Origin: an uncultured Rhodopila sp.
GTDB taxonomy: Bacteria > Pseudomonadota > Alphaproteobacteria > Acetobacterales > Acetobacteraceae
Length of the DNA: 64,000 bases
Assembly: GCF_903944925.1 (NCBI RefSeq)
Contig: NZ_CAJATU010000141.1
Coordinates: 62,001 to 126,000 of the forward strand
Direction of reading: 5' to 3'
Part shown: one piece after another, positions 41,671 to 51,874 of the stretch
Layout: every line of letters starts with the position of its first letter
Numbering within the stretch: position 1 is the stretch's first letter
The notes under the pieces: model-generated
Told to the model about the DNA's origin: nothing
Database searches by the model: none
Seen by the model: only the letters and a program-made list of their open reading frames with translations
Made by a program: the position numbers and the translations under genes

Positions 41671-43164
41671 TCAATCGAAGCCGAGAAATCCCTCCATCGA
41701 ACTGATCGCCGGGGCCGCCCGCAACGCCGCAATATCCGGCACCGGACGGGCGGTCCTCGCATCAACTCCCAGCAATGTCTCCAGTTCCGCGGCCACCCGC
41801 AACACCAGCGCATCGCCGCCCCGCGGGCCGACAATCTGCAGCCCGAACGGCATGCCGTTGCGGTCGAGACCAACCGGCAGCGAAACGGCCGGATGGCCGA
41901 CGATAGTAACCGCGTAGGCCAACGCCAGCCAGTGAAAGTAGGAACGGGTCGGCACACCGTCAATCTGCTCCGGATAGAGTTCCCGCCACGACCGCGGGCT
42001 GATCGTGATGGACGGGGTCAGGATGACGTCGTAGCGCTCAAAGAATGTCTGCCAGCGGCGGTAGATTGCGGTCTGTTCGGTCATCGCCCGCGCGACATCG
42101 GCGGCGGAGTAGCTCAGCCCCTCGGCCACGTTCGCCCTTACATTAGGGCCGACGAGCTCCGGTGTGTCCCGCACCTTTTGCGCATGCTTGCCGACGAAAA
42201 TCACCGCGCGCAGGATCGCGAAAACCTCGTCAACACCGGAACAATCCGGCGACGCAGCCTCGGCGCGAGCGAAAACATCCCTGAACAGGTCAAGTTTCTC
42301 GGCAAACGTCTCGCGCACCATGCGTTCGGTCGGGGCAAACCCGAAATCCGCCGTAACCGCCACGCGCAGTCGCGACAGATCCAAGGCGGCGGGCGGATAG
42401 ACGTCCGACGCACGGCGCACCGCCCGGCCATGCAGCGTCGTCGCCAGCGGATCGTAGCCGTCGTCCGAGGCCATCGCCCCCAGCAACAAGCAGGTATCGG
42501 CCACGGTTCGCGCCATCGGCCCGAGCACCGGCAACCCACTCCAGCCGATATCCCGGGCCGCGGCAGGCACCATGCCGGGTGTCGGACGGAACCCGACGAT
42601 GCCGCAGAACGCCGCCGGATTGCGCAATGAGCCGCCCATGTCCGATCCCTCGCACAGCGGCGCCATCCCCGTCGCCAGCGCCACCGCCGCGCCGCCGGAT
42701 GATCCGGCGCAGGATTTCCTCGGATCGAACGGATTGCCGGTGGCGCCGTATACCGCGTTGCGGGTGTTCGCCCCGGCCCCGAATTCCGGCGTATTGGTCT
42801 TGCCGATGATGTTGCCGCCCGCCCGGCGCAGCCTGGCCGCCAACGGGTCATCCGCGGCTGGCACATGATCGCGAAACAACGCGCTGCCATAGGTCGTGCG
42901 CAGCCCCCCGGTTGCCAGCAGATCCTTGATCCCTATCGGCAGTCCGTGCAGCGGCGGCAGTTCATCGCCGTGCGCCAGCGCGTCGTCGGCCGCACGCGCG
43001 GTCGCTCGGGCCCGCTCGAAATCCCGCGCCACCATGGCATTGACGGCATGGTCCACCGCTTCGATCCTGCTGATGCAGCTTTCCAGCAACTCCGTTGGAG
43101 CCAGCCGCTTCGCGCCAATCAGCCGCCGGGCTTCGACCGCGCTCAGGTCGCAGGGTTCGGTCAT
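41671..43164 (-). CDS. Amidase signature family hydrolase
   Basis: The 497-residue protein has Lys80 in PIGIKDL, the Gly/Ser stretch SCAGSSGGAAVALATG with Ser155/156, and Ser179 in GSDMGGSLRNPAAFCG: the complete Ser-cisSer-Lys triad in canonical form. The start is ATG 43164, 2 bases after the gamma-glutamyltransferase stop. Its neighbour suggests it may act on gamma-glutamyl or amide products, but this is inference. Not the same as the amidase at 1595-3004, with which it shares only family motifs. Confidence 0.93.
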   Translation of the reverse strand: MTEPCDLSAVEARRLIGAKRLAPTELLESCISRIEAVDHAVNAMVARDFERARATARAADDALAHGDELPPLHGLPIGIKDLLATGGLRTTYGSALFRDHVPAADDPLAARLRRAGGNIIGKTNTPEFGAGANTRNAVYGATGNPFDPRKSCAGSSGGAAVALATGMAPLCEGSDMGGSLRNPAAFCGIVGFRPTPGMVPAAARDIGWSGLPVLGPMARTVADTCLLLGAMASDDGYDPLATTLHGRAVRRASDVYPPAALDLSRLRVAVTADFGFAPTERMVRETFAEKLDLFRDVFARAEAASPDCSGVDEVFAILRAVIFVGKHAQKVRDTPELVGPNVRANVAEGLSYSAADVARAMTEQTAIYRRWQTFFERYDVILTPSITISPRSWRELYPEQIDGVPTRSYFHWLALAYAVTIVGHPAVSLPVGLDRNGMPFGLQIVGPRGGDALVLRVAAELETLLGVDARTARPVPDIAALRAAPAISSMEGFLGFD

Positions 43165-43166
43165 CG

Positions 43167-44765
43167 TCAGTACCCCAGCGCCAGGCCGTCTTTGCGCGGC
43201 TCCGATCCGCCGATCAGGCAGCCGCGCTGGTGGTCGATCCAGATCGCCTGGCCGCCGCCATGCGGCAGTTCGGTGACCTCCGGCACATGCCCCATCGCCG
43301 CCAGCCTGCGCACGACGTCATCGGGCACGGTCCGTTCCACTTCCACCTTGCCGGCGTACGGAAACACCCGGAACAGATCGATCGATTCCTGGATATCCAG
43401 GCCGTATTCGAGGAAATTGGTCAGGAACCAGGATTGTCCCACCGGCTGGTAATGCCCGCCCATGACCCCGAACGGCAGCACCGCGCGGCCGTCCTCCATC
43501 ACCATGCCCGGAATGATCGTGTGCATCGGCCGCTTGCATGGGGCGATGCAGTTGGGATGCCCGCGCTCCAGCCGGAAGCCGAAGCCGCGGTTCTGCAGCA
43601 TCACCCCGGACCGAGGCGCCAGGATGCCGCTGCCGAACGACTGGAACAGCGAGTTGATGAAACTGCACGCATTGCCGTCCTGGTCGACGACGCACAGGTA
43701 CACCGTATCCTTGTGGCGCGGCAGTAATGACTCCCCCGCCGCCGGCAGATCCTGCAACGCTGAAACGTCGCTGATCAGCGCCCGCTGCGACGCCAGGTAC
43801 GCCTCGCTCTCCAGCTTCCCCACCGGCACATCCACCGCCCCCGGATCGGCCAGGAACGCATCGCGGTCGCGATACACCAGCCGCGCCGCCTCGATATGCC
43901 GGTGCGCCCGGATCGCGCCCGCCACGCCATCGGGCGCGGACGGCATCCCGCCCAGAATCCCCAGCATCATAAGCACCAAAAGCCCCTGCCCGTTCGGCGG
44001 ACATTGATAGACGTCGTAGCCTTTCCAGTTCAGCGTGACGGGATCGACGAAATCCGCGCCGTCAACGGCCGCGGCAAAATCCTCCTCGGTATGCAGGCCG
44101 CCGCGTTCCCGCAACGTCGCCACCATGTCCGCCGCGACGGAACCCTCGTAGAACGCCCTCGCGCCATGCCGGGCGATCGAGCGCAACGTTTCGGCCAGCG
44201 GCGGGTTGGCGAAGCGGTCGCCGGCAGCGGGCGCTTTCCCGTTCGGAAGGAAGGCCAGCGATCCGCCCGCACGCAATTTCGCCTCGTTGCGCGCCCAATC
44301 GAACGCGACCCGCGGCGACACCGGCCAGCCCTCGGCGGCGAACCGGATCGCCGGCTGCAGCAACTCGTCCAGCCCCTTGCGGCCATGCGCCTTCACCAGC
44401 GTCTCCCACGCGCTGATCGCCCCCGGCACGGTCACCGCATGGGCGGAGGTGTTCTCCAGCGCGTTGATCTGCCGGCTCTCATACCAATCGATCGACGCGG
44501 CGGCGGGCGCGCGCCCGGAGCCGTTCAGGGCCACCACCTTCCCGGTCCCGGCCGGCGCATACAGGCAGAAGCAGTCGCCGCCGATGCCGGTCGATTGCGG
44601 CTCGATCACGCACAGCACCGCCACCGCCGCCACGGCGGCATCCAGCGCATTGCCGCCGGCGCGCAACACATCCAGCGCCGTGAGCGTCGCGGCCGGCATG
44701 GACGTTGCCGCCATCCCGTGAGTGGCATAGACCGGACTGCGGCCGGGAAGCTGGAAATCGCGCAT
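43167..44765 (-). CDS. Gamma-glutamyltransferase family protein
   Basis: The 532-residue protein is a gamma-glutamyltransferase-like Ntn hydrolase. Thr354 in RHKDTVYLCVVDQDGNACSF is the autoprocessing and nucleophilic residue; GSGILAPRSGVMLQNRGFGF and RPMHTIIPGMV with VMGGHYQPVGQSW are the conserved later blocks. There is no signal peptide, so it is probably cytoplasmic, unlike E. coli GGT. Members without export often act as cephalosporin-acylase-like or oxamate-type hydrolases. It is first in a run with the amidase and VOC genes. Confidence 0.92.
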   Translation of the reverse strand: MRDFQLPGRSPVYATHGMAATSMPAATLTALDVLRAGGNALDAAVAAVAVLCVIEPQSTGIGGDCFCLYAPAGTGKVVALNGSGRAPAAASIDWYESRQINALENTSAHAVTVPGAISAWETLVKAHGRKGLDELLQPAIRFAAEGWPVSPRVAFDWARNEAKLRAGGSLAFLPNGKAPAAGDRFANPPLAETLRSIARHGARAFYEGSVAADMVATLRERGGLHTEEDFAAAVDGADFVDPVTLNWKGYDVYQCPPNGQGLLVLMMLGILGGMPSAPDGVAGAIRAHRHIEAARLVYRDRDAFLADPGAVDVPVGKLESEAYLASQRALISDVSALQDLPAAGESLLPRHKDTVYLCVVDQDGNACSFINSLFQSFGSGILAPRSGVMLQNRGFGFRLERGHPNCIAPCKRPMHTIIPGMVMEDGRAVLPFGVMGGHYQPVGQSWFLTNFLEYGLDIQESIDLFRVFPYAGKVEVERTVPDDVVRRLAAMGHVPEVTELPHGGGQAIWIDHQRGCLIGGSEPRKDGLALGY

Positions 44766-44839
44766 CGGGACTCCGGAGGTCTCTGGAAGCCCCCACGCTA
44801 TCGCAGCAGGATGCCTTGGCCAAACGCGGGGAGGCTCAC

Positions 44840-45181
44840 ATGGCAGATCAGATCGTCTACGCGGACTTCGAAGCGGTCGATATCCGCGTCGGCACCATCA
44901 AAACCGCGCAACCGTTCCCGGAGGCGCAGAAGCCCGCCATCAAGCTGACGATCGATTTCGGCCCTGAGATCGGCGTCAAGAAATCCAGCGCGCAGTTGAC
45001 GGTGCACTACAAGCCGGACCAGCTCATCGGCCGCCAGGTCTGCGCCGTGGTGAATTTTCCCCCGCGCCAGATCGGCCCCTTCATCAGCGAGGTGCTGACT
45101 TTGGGCATGCCGGACGAGGACGGCGCGGTGGTGCTGGTGCGGCCGGATCTGCGGGTGCCGAACGGGGGGAAGTTGTTTTAG
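44840..45181 (+). CDS. csaA: CsaA-like tRNA-binding domain protein
   Basis: The 113-residue protein is a single tRNA-binding OB-fold. YADFEAVDIRVGTIKTAQPFPEA opens it, and IGRQVCAVVNFPPRQIGPFISEVLTLGM is the hallmark CsaA segment. CsaA of Bacillus has chaperone and export-related activity; the molecular role in this group is unsettled. GGGGAGG lies 5 bases before ATG 44840, deciding this start over 44705. It is divergent from the gamma-glutamyltransferase gene. Confidence 0.93.
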   Translation: MADQIVYADFEAVDIRVGTIKTAQPFPEAQKPAIKLTIDFGPEIGVKKSSAQLTVHYKPDQLIGRQVCAVVNFPPRQIGPFISEVLTLGMPDEDGAVVLVRPDLRVPNGGKLF

Positions 45182-45286
45182 TTAGACAACCGGGTCGATC
45201 GCGTCCAGCAAGCCGTGCGCTCAATCGCCAGCGCTTTACGGGCCGGCGGTGACCGTTGCAACTGTGTCCTGGCCGGCCCACCTTCC

Positions 45287-45553
45287 CTAAACCAAATGAA
45301 ACCCCAATTCCTCCGGCGGATCCGCCATTTCTTCGTCGATACTGCTGACCTCCGCCAGGCGCGGGCCGCGGCGGCAGGCGCGGGACATTTCCTCGACCGC
45401 GGCCATGTCGCCGGCAATCAATGCCTCCACCTTGCCGTCGGCGCGGTTGCGCACCCAGCCGGACAGGCCGAGCGCCGTCGCCTTCTGCATCATCCACACG
45501 CGGTAGCCGACACCCTGCACACGTCCGGCGATCAGCAGCAGCTTGGCATTCAC
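45287..45553 (-). CDS. Acylphosphatase
   Basis: The 88-residue protein has the acylphosphatase signature [36 protein letters not shown]: the catalytic Arg in GVGYR and the Asn in WVRN are in place. It hydrolyses acyl phosphates such as carbamoyl phosphate. It is the last gene of a run of four whose starts overlap the previous stop by 4 bases (ATGA). Confidence 0.94.
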   Translation of the reverse strand: MNAKLLLIAGRVQGVGYRVWMMQKATALGLSGWVRNRADGKVEALIAGDMAAVEEMSRACRRGPRLAEVSSIDEEMADPPEELGFHLV

Positions 45554-46263
45554 CCGTCTCTCCGTGTCAGCACGATGTATCGCTCCGCCAGCAGAATATC
45601 AGATCGTATCCCCGCACGCCGATGCACGGCTTCGTCATCCTCGCCCCATTGCTCGGCCTGGAACAGCTCGTCGAGCGCGCCGAGCGTAAACGCAGTCTCG
45701 CCGTCCATCTCACCGGCGGCAAGCGCCAACCCCAGCACGAGGCTGCCAAGCGCCGGCACCGCGATGCCCAGGGCAGCCAGGACGTCAGGCGTTTGCGACG
45801 CCACCGCCCGGCGCAAGCCGGCGATGCTGTCATGGTGCTGCTTCACATACGCAATCCCGGTCGTCACCCGCAACGGCGCATCCAGGGTCACCGCCGCCCA
45901 GTCGAGCCATGGCGCCCACAGCAGATGCTGCCGCCGCACCAGCGACTCGGGCGTCTCGGCGCGATAGCACAGCAGGTCGGTTTCGCCATACCGGGCGATG
46001 GCGTCGATGATGGGCGCCGGGTGCGGAGCGACCCGCTCGATCGCGGTGCCGGCAAGCCGGGTCAGCGGCGTGTCGACAAAGGTCATATCGCCGCCCTTGG
46101 CGCCCCCCGCCGCCTGCCATTCCTCGGCGATCGCCATGGCCAGGCGCGGGACGGTGACGACCAGTCTGGCGCCGCTCGGCAGCCGCATCGGCTTGCCATC
46201 GAGCAGGATTTCGTAACCGGATGCGGTCGCGTGGACCGTCGCGGAGTCCCAGAAACGTATCAT
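45550..46263 (-). CDS. ATP12 family F1-ATPase assembly chaperone
   Basis: The 237-residue protein matches ATP12 family proteins: [56 protein letters not shown], and [11 protein letters not shown] (a hallmark) with [13 protein letters not shown]12 aids assembly of the F1 alpha subunit in mitochondria and alphaproteobacteria. Start ATG 46263 (MIRFWD) overlaps the AsmA stop; the track's 46719 is wrong. It is translationally coupled on both sides. Confidence 0.92.
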   Translation of the reverse strand: MIRFWDSATVHATASGYEILLDGKPMRLPSGARLVVTVPRLAMAIAEEWQAAGGAKGGDMTFVDTPLTRLAGTAIERVAPHPAPIIDAIARYGETDLLCYRAETPESLVRRQHLLWAPWLDWAAVTLDAPLRVTTGIAYVKQHHDSIAGLRRAVASQTPDVLAALGIAVPALGSLVLGLALAAGEMDGETAFTLGALDELFQAEQWGEDDEAVHRRAGIRSDILLAERYIVLTRRDG

Positions 46264-48779
46264 TTGAACAAACTCTTCAACAGCGCACCGGGATCGGCAA
46301 GGTTCGACGGTTTGGCGGGCGCTTCGGCGGCCGGTGCCGCTTGCCCGCGCGCCATCGTCAGCGCGGCGGGACAGACATCGGCCGCACCAGCCGTCAGCTT
46401 GTTGCCGCCGATAAGCCCACCGAGAACGCCCAAAGGCGTGGCGCTGCCGAGCACCGCGCTGGCGACCGTGCCGGCGTTGGATTCCGCGGCGCCGAGCGTG
46501 TTCATGCCGATGCGGGGGTTGCGGATCGCGCCGGTGACGCTGACCGGGACCACCACCTCCGTGCCGCCCAGGCGGGCCTGAGGCCGCAGCTCCATGGCGA
46601 GGGTTTCGCCGCCGAGATTGACCACTCCGCTGCCGGTCATCGTCAGCAGCGACGAACTCAGCGCCAACGGCTGGATGGTGCCGACACCATGCCGGGCCTG
46701 CATCAGCGCGGCAAAGCATTTCAGCTCGCTCGATCCGCCCTTGCCGACGAGGTTCAGGGCGTTCATCGAGTCCATGACCTTGCCGAGCAGGCTGCCCAGC
46801 AGGCGGTTGTCGATGACGCCCCCGGCCATGGCCAGCCCGATCGTCCCGTCCAGCGATGCCGCGATGTCGTGCGGGCTGTCGCCAGCCCCGCTGACATCGG
46901 CGCGCACCTCGATACTACCGGAGGCGACGGATGGCACGTGCAACAGCGCCAGCAGCGACTTCAACGCCAGGCCGGGCGCGTTCAGCAGCAGGTGGACCGG
47001 TGGCACCGGCTGGCTGGCGTCAACCGCGAACGTGCCGCTCAGCCGACCGCCCGGGGTGGCGGCGGAGAAGGGGTTGAGCGCGAGCTTGCCGTTCGCCAGC
47101 ACCGCGTGGCCGTCGATCGCCTGGTAGTCGGCGCCGCCGGAGCGGAGCGAGCCGATATCCAGCCTGACGTCGGCATCGGCCGTGCGCAGCAGGCCGATGG
47201 GCAGCTTGCGATCGGAGAACAAGCGCTCGGACCGCTTGGGTGGCGGGGGTTGGTTCGGCGGTTGAGCACCCTGCGCGGCCGGTGCGGCAGCCTGCGGGGC
47301 GGCGTCGAAGGCGGTCTGGATCGCGTCCAGGTCGATCCGGTTGGATTTGAGCACGGCAACCAGCGATCGGCGCGCACCGAGGCCGACGGAGATATTGCCC
47401 GTGACGTCGCCATCCGGGCTGGTCAGCGTCAGGCCATGCAGGGCGGCGCCATTGGCGGCGTCGCTCAGCGTCCCCTGCAAGGCGACCGTCTTCAGCGCCG
47501 GCAGCGGCCGTCGCGCCAGCGGCGACAGCGCGGCGAGGTCGGGAATTTGCGCCGCGAGGGCCAGATTGGCTCCCGTCAGCGCACCGGCATCGGCCAGGGT
47601 GCCCTTGGCGGAGAGTGTCGCGCCCGCGGCCTGCAAGGTCACGTTCAGCGGGAACGCAGCCGGTGCGGCGCCCGGCAATAGCGATGCGAGCGGACCGGTG
47701 TTCGCGGCGAAGGTCAGCGGCGCACCGCCGAAGCTGCCGGCGGCATCGATCTTCGCCGGCCCGGTCGCAGCGGTGGCGGCAATATCCAGTTTGTCCAGTG
47801 TCAGGCCCGGCGCCGTCGCGCTCAGGTCGGACGGGCCGGCGTGAAGCGCGAGGCTGGAGACATCCGGCCATGCGCCCCCCTTATCCGCAACCTTGGCGAC
47901 GAAGCTGACATCATGCAGCGCCGGGGGAACAAAACCCTGGAGCAGCGGGGTCAGTGCCGACAGGTCCGGAACGGTGCCGTTGACCGCCAGGTCGTAACCC
48001 TTGCCGAGCAGAGGCTGCGTCACCCCACCCTCGGCCGCCAGCTTTGCGCCGGCCACGCTCAGCCCCAGCTTTACCGGCCAGGGTGAGGTCGCAGCGGCAT
48101 CTTGCAGCCGGGCCAGCGGGCCGGTATCGGCGATCAGTGTGAAAGCCGTGGCGTTGAAGCTGGCAGCGGCATCGACATGCAGCGGCGCATCCGGCGAGGC
48201 GGCATTGGCCTCCAGATCCGCCAGGCCGAGCGTGGTCAGCTTGCCGGTGCGGCCGTCGCGGTAGGCCAGAATGCCGTCCTGGATGGAGACGGTGTCGATG
48301 CTGACCACCGCCTTGGTCTTTTGACCGGTCACGGCCTGCGCCTGCGATCCGGCCGGGGCGGCGGGTTGCACCTCCGGCGTGATGCGCCAGTTCGGCTGCC
48401 CGGTGCCGTCGGTCTCCAGCAGAATGTCGGGGTGAATCAGCGCCAGCCGGTTGATCTCGTAGCGGCCGGACAGCAGGGGCAACAGACCGAGTTGCAGCTC
48501 CAGCGCCTGAACGGTCGCCATTTGCGGGCGGGAAAAGCCCGGCGGGTTGGCGAAGGCGACGTCCGCTACCTGGATCGTCGGCGACAGCGACAACTTCAAT
48601 CCGATCTTGCCGTTGAGCGCCAGGTCGCGACCGGTGGCGCGCCTGACAGCCTCTTCGATGCGCGGCTTCAGGCTATCGGGGTCGAAGCGGGCAATCGCGA
48701 TCGCCCCGGCTCCCGCCGCGATCACCACGACAACCCCCAGGCCAATCAGGCCGAAGCGCAAGGGCCGAGGCAAAGTCAT
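46260..48779 (-). CDS. AsmA family protein
   Basis: The 839-residue protein has one N-terminal membrane span (FGLIGLGVVVVIAAGAGAIAIA), followed by the AsmA start RFDPDSLKPRIEEAVRRATGRDLALNGKIGL. The long middle is repetitive beta-rich Ala/Leu/Pro sequence. The C-terminus has GTIGLAMAGGVIDNRLLGSL and a final AsmA_2-type block MTGSGVVNLGGETLAMELRP. Such proteins are long, groove-like periplasmic proteins thought to carry phospholipids between membranes. It overlaps the Rlu stop and the ATP12 start by 4 bases each. Confidence 0.92.
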   Translation of the reverse strand: MTLPRPLRFGLIGLGVVVVIAAGAGAIAIARFDPDSLKPRIEEAVRRATGRDLALNGKIGLKLSLSPTIQVADVAFANPPGFSRPQMATVQALELQLGLLPLLSGRYEINRLALIHPDILLETDGTGQPNWRITPEVQPAAPAGSQAQAVTGQKTKAVVSIDTVSIQDGILAYRDGRTGKLTTLGLADLEANAASPDAPLHVDAAASFNATAFTLIADTGPLARLQDAAATSPWPVKLGLSVAGAKLAAEGGVTQPLLGKGYDLAVNGTVPDLSALTPLLQGFVPPALHDVSFVAKVADKGGAWPDVSSLALHAGPSDLSATAPGLTLDKLDIAATAATGPAKIDAAGSFGGAPLTFAANTGPLASLLPGAAPAAFPLNVTLQAAGATLSAKGTLADAGALTGANLALAAQIPDLAALSPLARRPLPALKTVALQGTLSDAANGAALHGLTLTSPDGDVTGNISVGLGARRSLVAVLKSNRIDLDAIQTAFDAAPQAAAPAAQGAQPPNQPPPPKRSERLFSDRKLPIGLLRTADADVRLDIGSLRSGGADYQAIDGHAVLANGKLALNPFSAATPGGRLSGTFAVDASQPVPPVHLLLNAPGLALKSLLALLHVPSVASGSIEVRADVSGAGDSPHDIAASLDGTIGLAMAGGVIDNRLLGSLLGKVMDSMNALNLVGKGGSSELKCFAALMQARHGVGTIQPLALSSSLLTMTGSGVVNLGGETLAMELRPQARLGGTEVVVPVSVTGAIRNPRIGMNTLGAAESNAGTVASAVLGSATPLGVLGGLIGGNKLTAGAADVCPAALTMARGQAAPAAEAPAKPSNLADPGALLKSLFK

Positions 48780-49765
48780 CGATGTCTCTCCGGCTGTCTC
48801 GGGGCGGCGGCGTGAAAGCCCAGCGTCTTGAATGTCTCTTTCATATGGGGCGGCAATTCGGCTTCCACAGTCAGCGTGCCGCCCGCCGGATGCGGCAGCA
48901 CCAGCCGCCTTGCGTGCAGGTGAAGATCGCTCGACAGTCCCTCGATCAGCGCCGCGAAGGCCCGGTTCTGGTCGGGCTCCTCATACTTTTCATCGCCCAA
49001 TATCGGCGCGCGGATGGCCACGCAGTGCACGCGAAGCTGATGGGTCCGCCCGGTGAGAGGCTTCAGTTCCAGCCAGGCCAGCTTTTGCGCGGCGTTGTCC
49101 AGCGTCTGGTAGTCGGTGACCGCCCGCGCGCCGGCCGGATCGTCGCGGTCCGCCGGCGCGGTGCGCTCGCCGCGGGCGCCGCCGACACGCTTGAGCGGCA
49201 TGTCGATACGGCCCTCGACCGGGACCGGACGTCCGGCCACCACGGCCCAGTAGGTCTTCTCCATGTCGCGTCCGCGGAAGGCGGCGGCGAGCTTGCCGGC
49301 GGTGCCGGGGGTGCGCGCCAGCAGCAGCACGCCGGTGGTGTCGCGGTCGAGGCGGTGCACCAGCCGCGGCCGGTGCTCCGAGCCGAAGCGCAGCGCATCG
49401 AGCATGCCGTCGAGGTGGCGGGTGATCCCCGGACCGCCCTGCACCGGCAGGCCATAGGGCTTGTTCAGCACCAGCACGAGATCGTCCTGGTAGATCACCG
49501 CCCGCTGTAGCTCTTTCGCGTCGTTGGGATCGATGCGGCTGACCGGTTTCGGTTCCGCCGGGGCGTCCATCGGCGGGACTCGGATGGCCTGGCCGGGGGC
49601 GAGGCGGGTGTTGGTCTCCACCCGCGCGCCATCGACGCGGATCTGGCCGGTGCGGCAGAATTTCTGGATCAGGCTTTGCTGCATCCCCGGGAAATGGCGG
49701 CGGAACCAGCGATCCAGGCGGATGTCGGCCTCATCCTCCGAGACGATCTGCGATTGGGTGTTCAT
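48776..49765 (-). CDS. RluA-family pseudouridine synthase (RluC/RluD-like)
   Basis: The 329-residue protein has an N-terminal S4 domain (RLDRWFRRHFPGMQQSLIQKFCRTGQIRVDG) and the RluA-family catalytic domain with RLVHRLDRDTTGVLLLAR, whose Asp is the nucleophile, and LTGRTHQLRVHC further on. It makes pseudouridine in large-subunit rRNA; which sites cannot be told. Start at ATG 49765 (MNTQSQI) is preferred; the track's 50167 runs into the ABC exporter gene. It is first in the Rlu-AsmA-ATP12-acylphosphatase run. Confidence 0.93.
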   Translation of the reverse strand: MNTQSQIVSEDEADIRLDRWFRRHFPGMQQSLIQKFCRTGQIRVDGARVETNTRLAPGQAIRVPPMDAPAEPKPVSRIDPNDAKELQRAVIYQDDLVLVLNKPYGLPVQGGPGITRHLDGMLDALRFGSEHRPRLVHRLDRDTTGVLLLARTPGTAGKLAAAFRGRDMEKTYWAVVAGRPVPVEGRIDMPLKRVGGARGERTAPADRDDPAGARAVTDYQTLDNAAQKLAWLELKPLTGRTHQLRVHCVAIRAPILGDEKYEEPDQNRAFAALIEGLSSDLHLHARRLVLPHPAGGTLTVEAELPPHMKETFKTLGFHAAAPRQPERHR

Positions 49766-49860
49766 GCGCGCGGTTTGGAGTGGGGCGGGGTGCGGGTCAA
49801 GGCGCATAGGCGCTGACTTATTAGCTGGCACCACGGGTATGGGTATTGCCCCTGTGTCAA

Positions 49861-49897
49861 GGCCGGATTTATTCCGGCCATCCACGACTTGCGGTGC
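49861..49897. repeat. REP-like palindrome plus conserved flank
   Basis: GGCCGGA, 5-base loop, TCCGGCC followed by ATCCACGACTTGCGGTGC. The same 18-base flank with one change follows a hairpin at 13531-13552, 36 kb away. It lies in the 179-base gap between the Rlu gene and the ABC exporter. Confidence 0.5.
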
Positions 49898-49944
49898 TGG
49901 TTTGAGGTAAAATCGGGAATGGCCGGGACAAGCCCGACCTTCGC

Positions 49945-50709
<765 letters not shown>

Positions 50710-50712
50710 GTT

Positions 50713-51564
50713 TCAGATCCAAAAGGTGATGCGGCCGCGGGCGCGGACAAAGAACGCCCAGGACACCCCGCACAGCGCGACACTGAACACAATCGCCCCC
50801 AGCCAGGCCGTGCCGGTCAAGGCGCCGCCACCGAGCAGCGGACCGCGGACGATCTCCAGCAGGTCGAACAGCGGATTGAGCGGCAGCTTCGACATGCTCG
50901 ACCCCAACTGCTCCGGTTTCCAGATCACCGGCGTGATGAAGAACATGATCTGCATCACGCTGTTCACAATCGGCTGGATATCGCGGAAGCGGGCGCAGAA
51001 CGCGCCGAGGAACAGCGTCAGCACGAGGGCATCGATGATCCAGACCAGCAGCCCGGGGATCGCCATCAGCGCTTCCCAACCCGGCAATTTGGAGAAGATC
51101 GCGAACGTCACGACGATGACGATGATGTTATGGCCCAGCACGATGATGTTGCGGACCAGCGCACGCACCGCGAAGACGAAAAACGGCATGCGGACCGAGC
51201 GGATCACGCTCTCGGCGTCGGTAAAGCTGGTGCAGCCCTCCGACACCAGCGCCGCCAGGAAGCCCCATAATACCTGCGAGAGCGCCAGAAACGGCAAGTA
51301 TTCCTTGACGTCCATCTTGAACAGCGTCGAGTACAGCATGCCAAGCGCGGCAACCATGACGCCGGTCGAGATCGTGAGCCAGAATGGCCCGAGCATCGAT
51401 CCGCGGTAGCGCAGGCGGATATCCAGCCAGCCGAGCGCCAGCGCCAGCCGCCACAGACGGGCGCCGCCAATAAGGTCGTTGACCGCCAGACGCTGGCGGG
51501 AATTGACCGACATGTCCGCGTTCAGGTCCAGGGAGGCCGTGGCGGCGATGGTCGTTGTGCTCAT
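50713..51564 (-). CDS. ABC-2 type permease of polysaccharide exporter (KpsM/Wzm-like)
   Basis: The 283-residue protein has six hydrophobic helices after a cytoplasmic N-terminus, with WLDIRLRYRGSMLGPFWLTISTGVMVAALGMLY, the diagnostic block of TagG/KpsM/Wzm permeases. MFFITPVIWKPEQL and LNPLFDLLEIVRGPLLG are the later conserved blocks. ATG 51564 is the probable start; the track's 51660 adds a weak extension. With the ATPase it forms a complete exporter. No glycan-synthesis gene is nearby, so the substrate is unknown. Confidence 0.92.
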   Translation of the reverse strand: MSTTTIAATASLDLNADMSVNSRQRLAVNDLIGGARLWRLALALGWLDIRLRYRGSMLGPFWLTISTGVMVAALGMLYSTLFKMDVKEYLPFLALSQVLWGFLAALVSEGCTSFTDAESVIRSVRMPFFVFAVRALVRNIIVLGHNIIVIVVTFAIFSKLPGWEALMAIPGLLVWIIDALVLTLFLGAFCARFRDIQPIVNSVMQIMFFITPVIWKPEQLGSSMSKLPLNPLFDLLEIVRGPLLGGGALTGTAWLGAIVFSVALCGVSWAFFVRARGRITFWI

Positions 51565-51874
51565 GACGCGGCGCGGATACCCCATTAGAGCGCTGAACAC
51601 AACAAACGGTTGCCCCGCCGCCGGCGTCGCCTGTCCTGACGGAGTTGTGCGATTCGCCAAGATTACCCGGCGCGTTGTGAGGACGTTCGGCCGCCAGCGA
51701 AGCGGCCTTATTTCAGCCCGGATTGCCGTGATATCGCGTCATGCGAGATGACTTGCGTGAAAGATGGATGTCGTTTAAGGACTTAGCCCAGGTTCCTGAG
51801 TGCCTGCATAAACGGCGACGGTTCGTCCGCCGTACCTGTTTGTTTTTGCCGAGCCGACACGGAGACGCATTCGT
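51565..51874. other. Intergenic region with a GGCCGC/GCGGCC hairpin
   Basis: This 310-base gap separates two divergent genes. It holds GGCCGC-CAGCGAA-GCGGCC at 51689-51707 followed by TTATTT, which resembles a weak terminator on the plus strand, and GTCATGCGAGATGAC at about 51738. Nothing in it looks like a gene. Promoters for both flanking genes must lie here. Confidence 0.5.
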
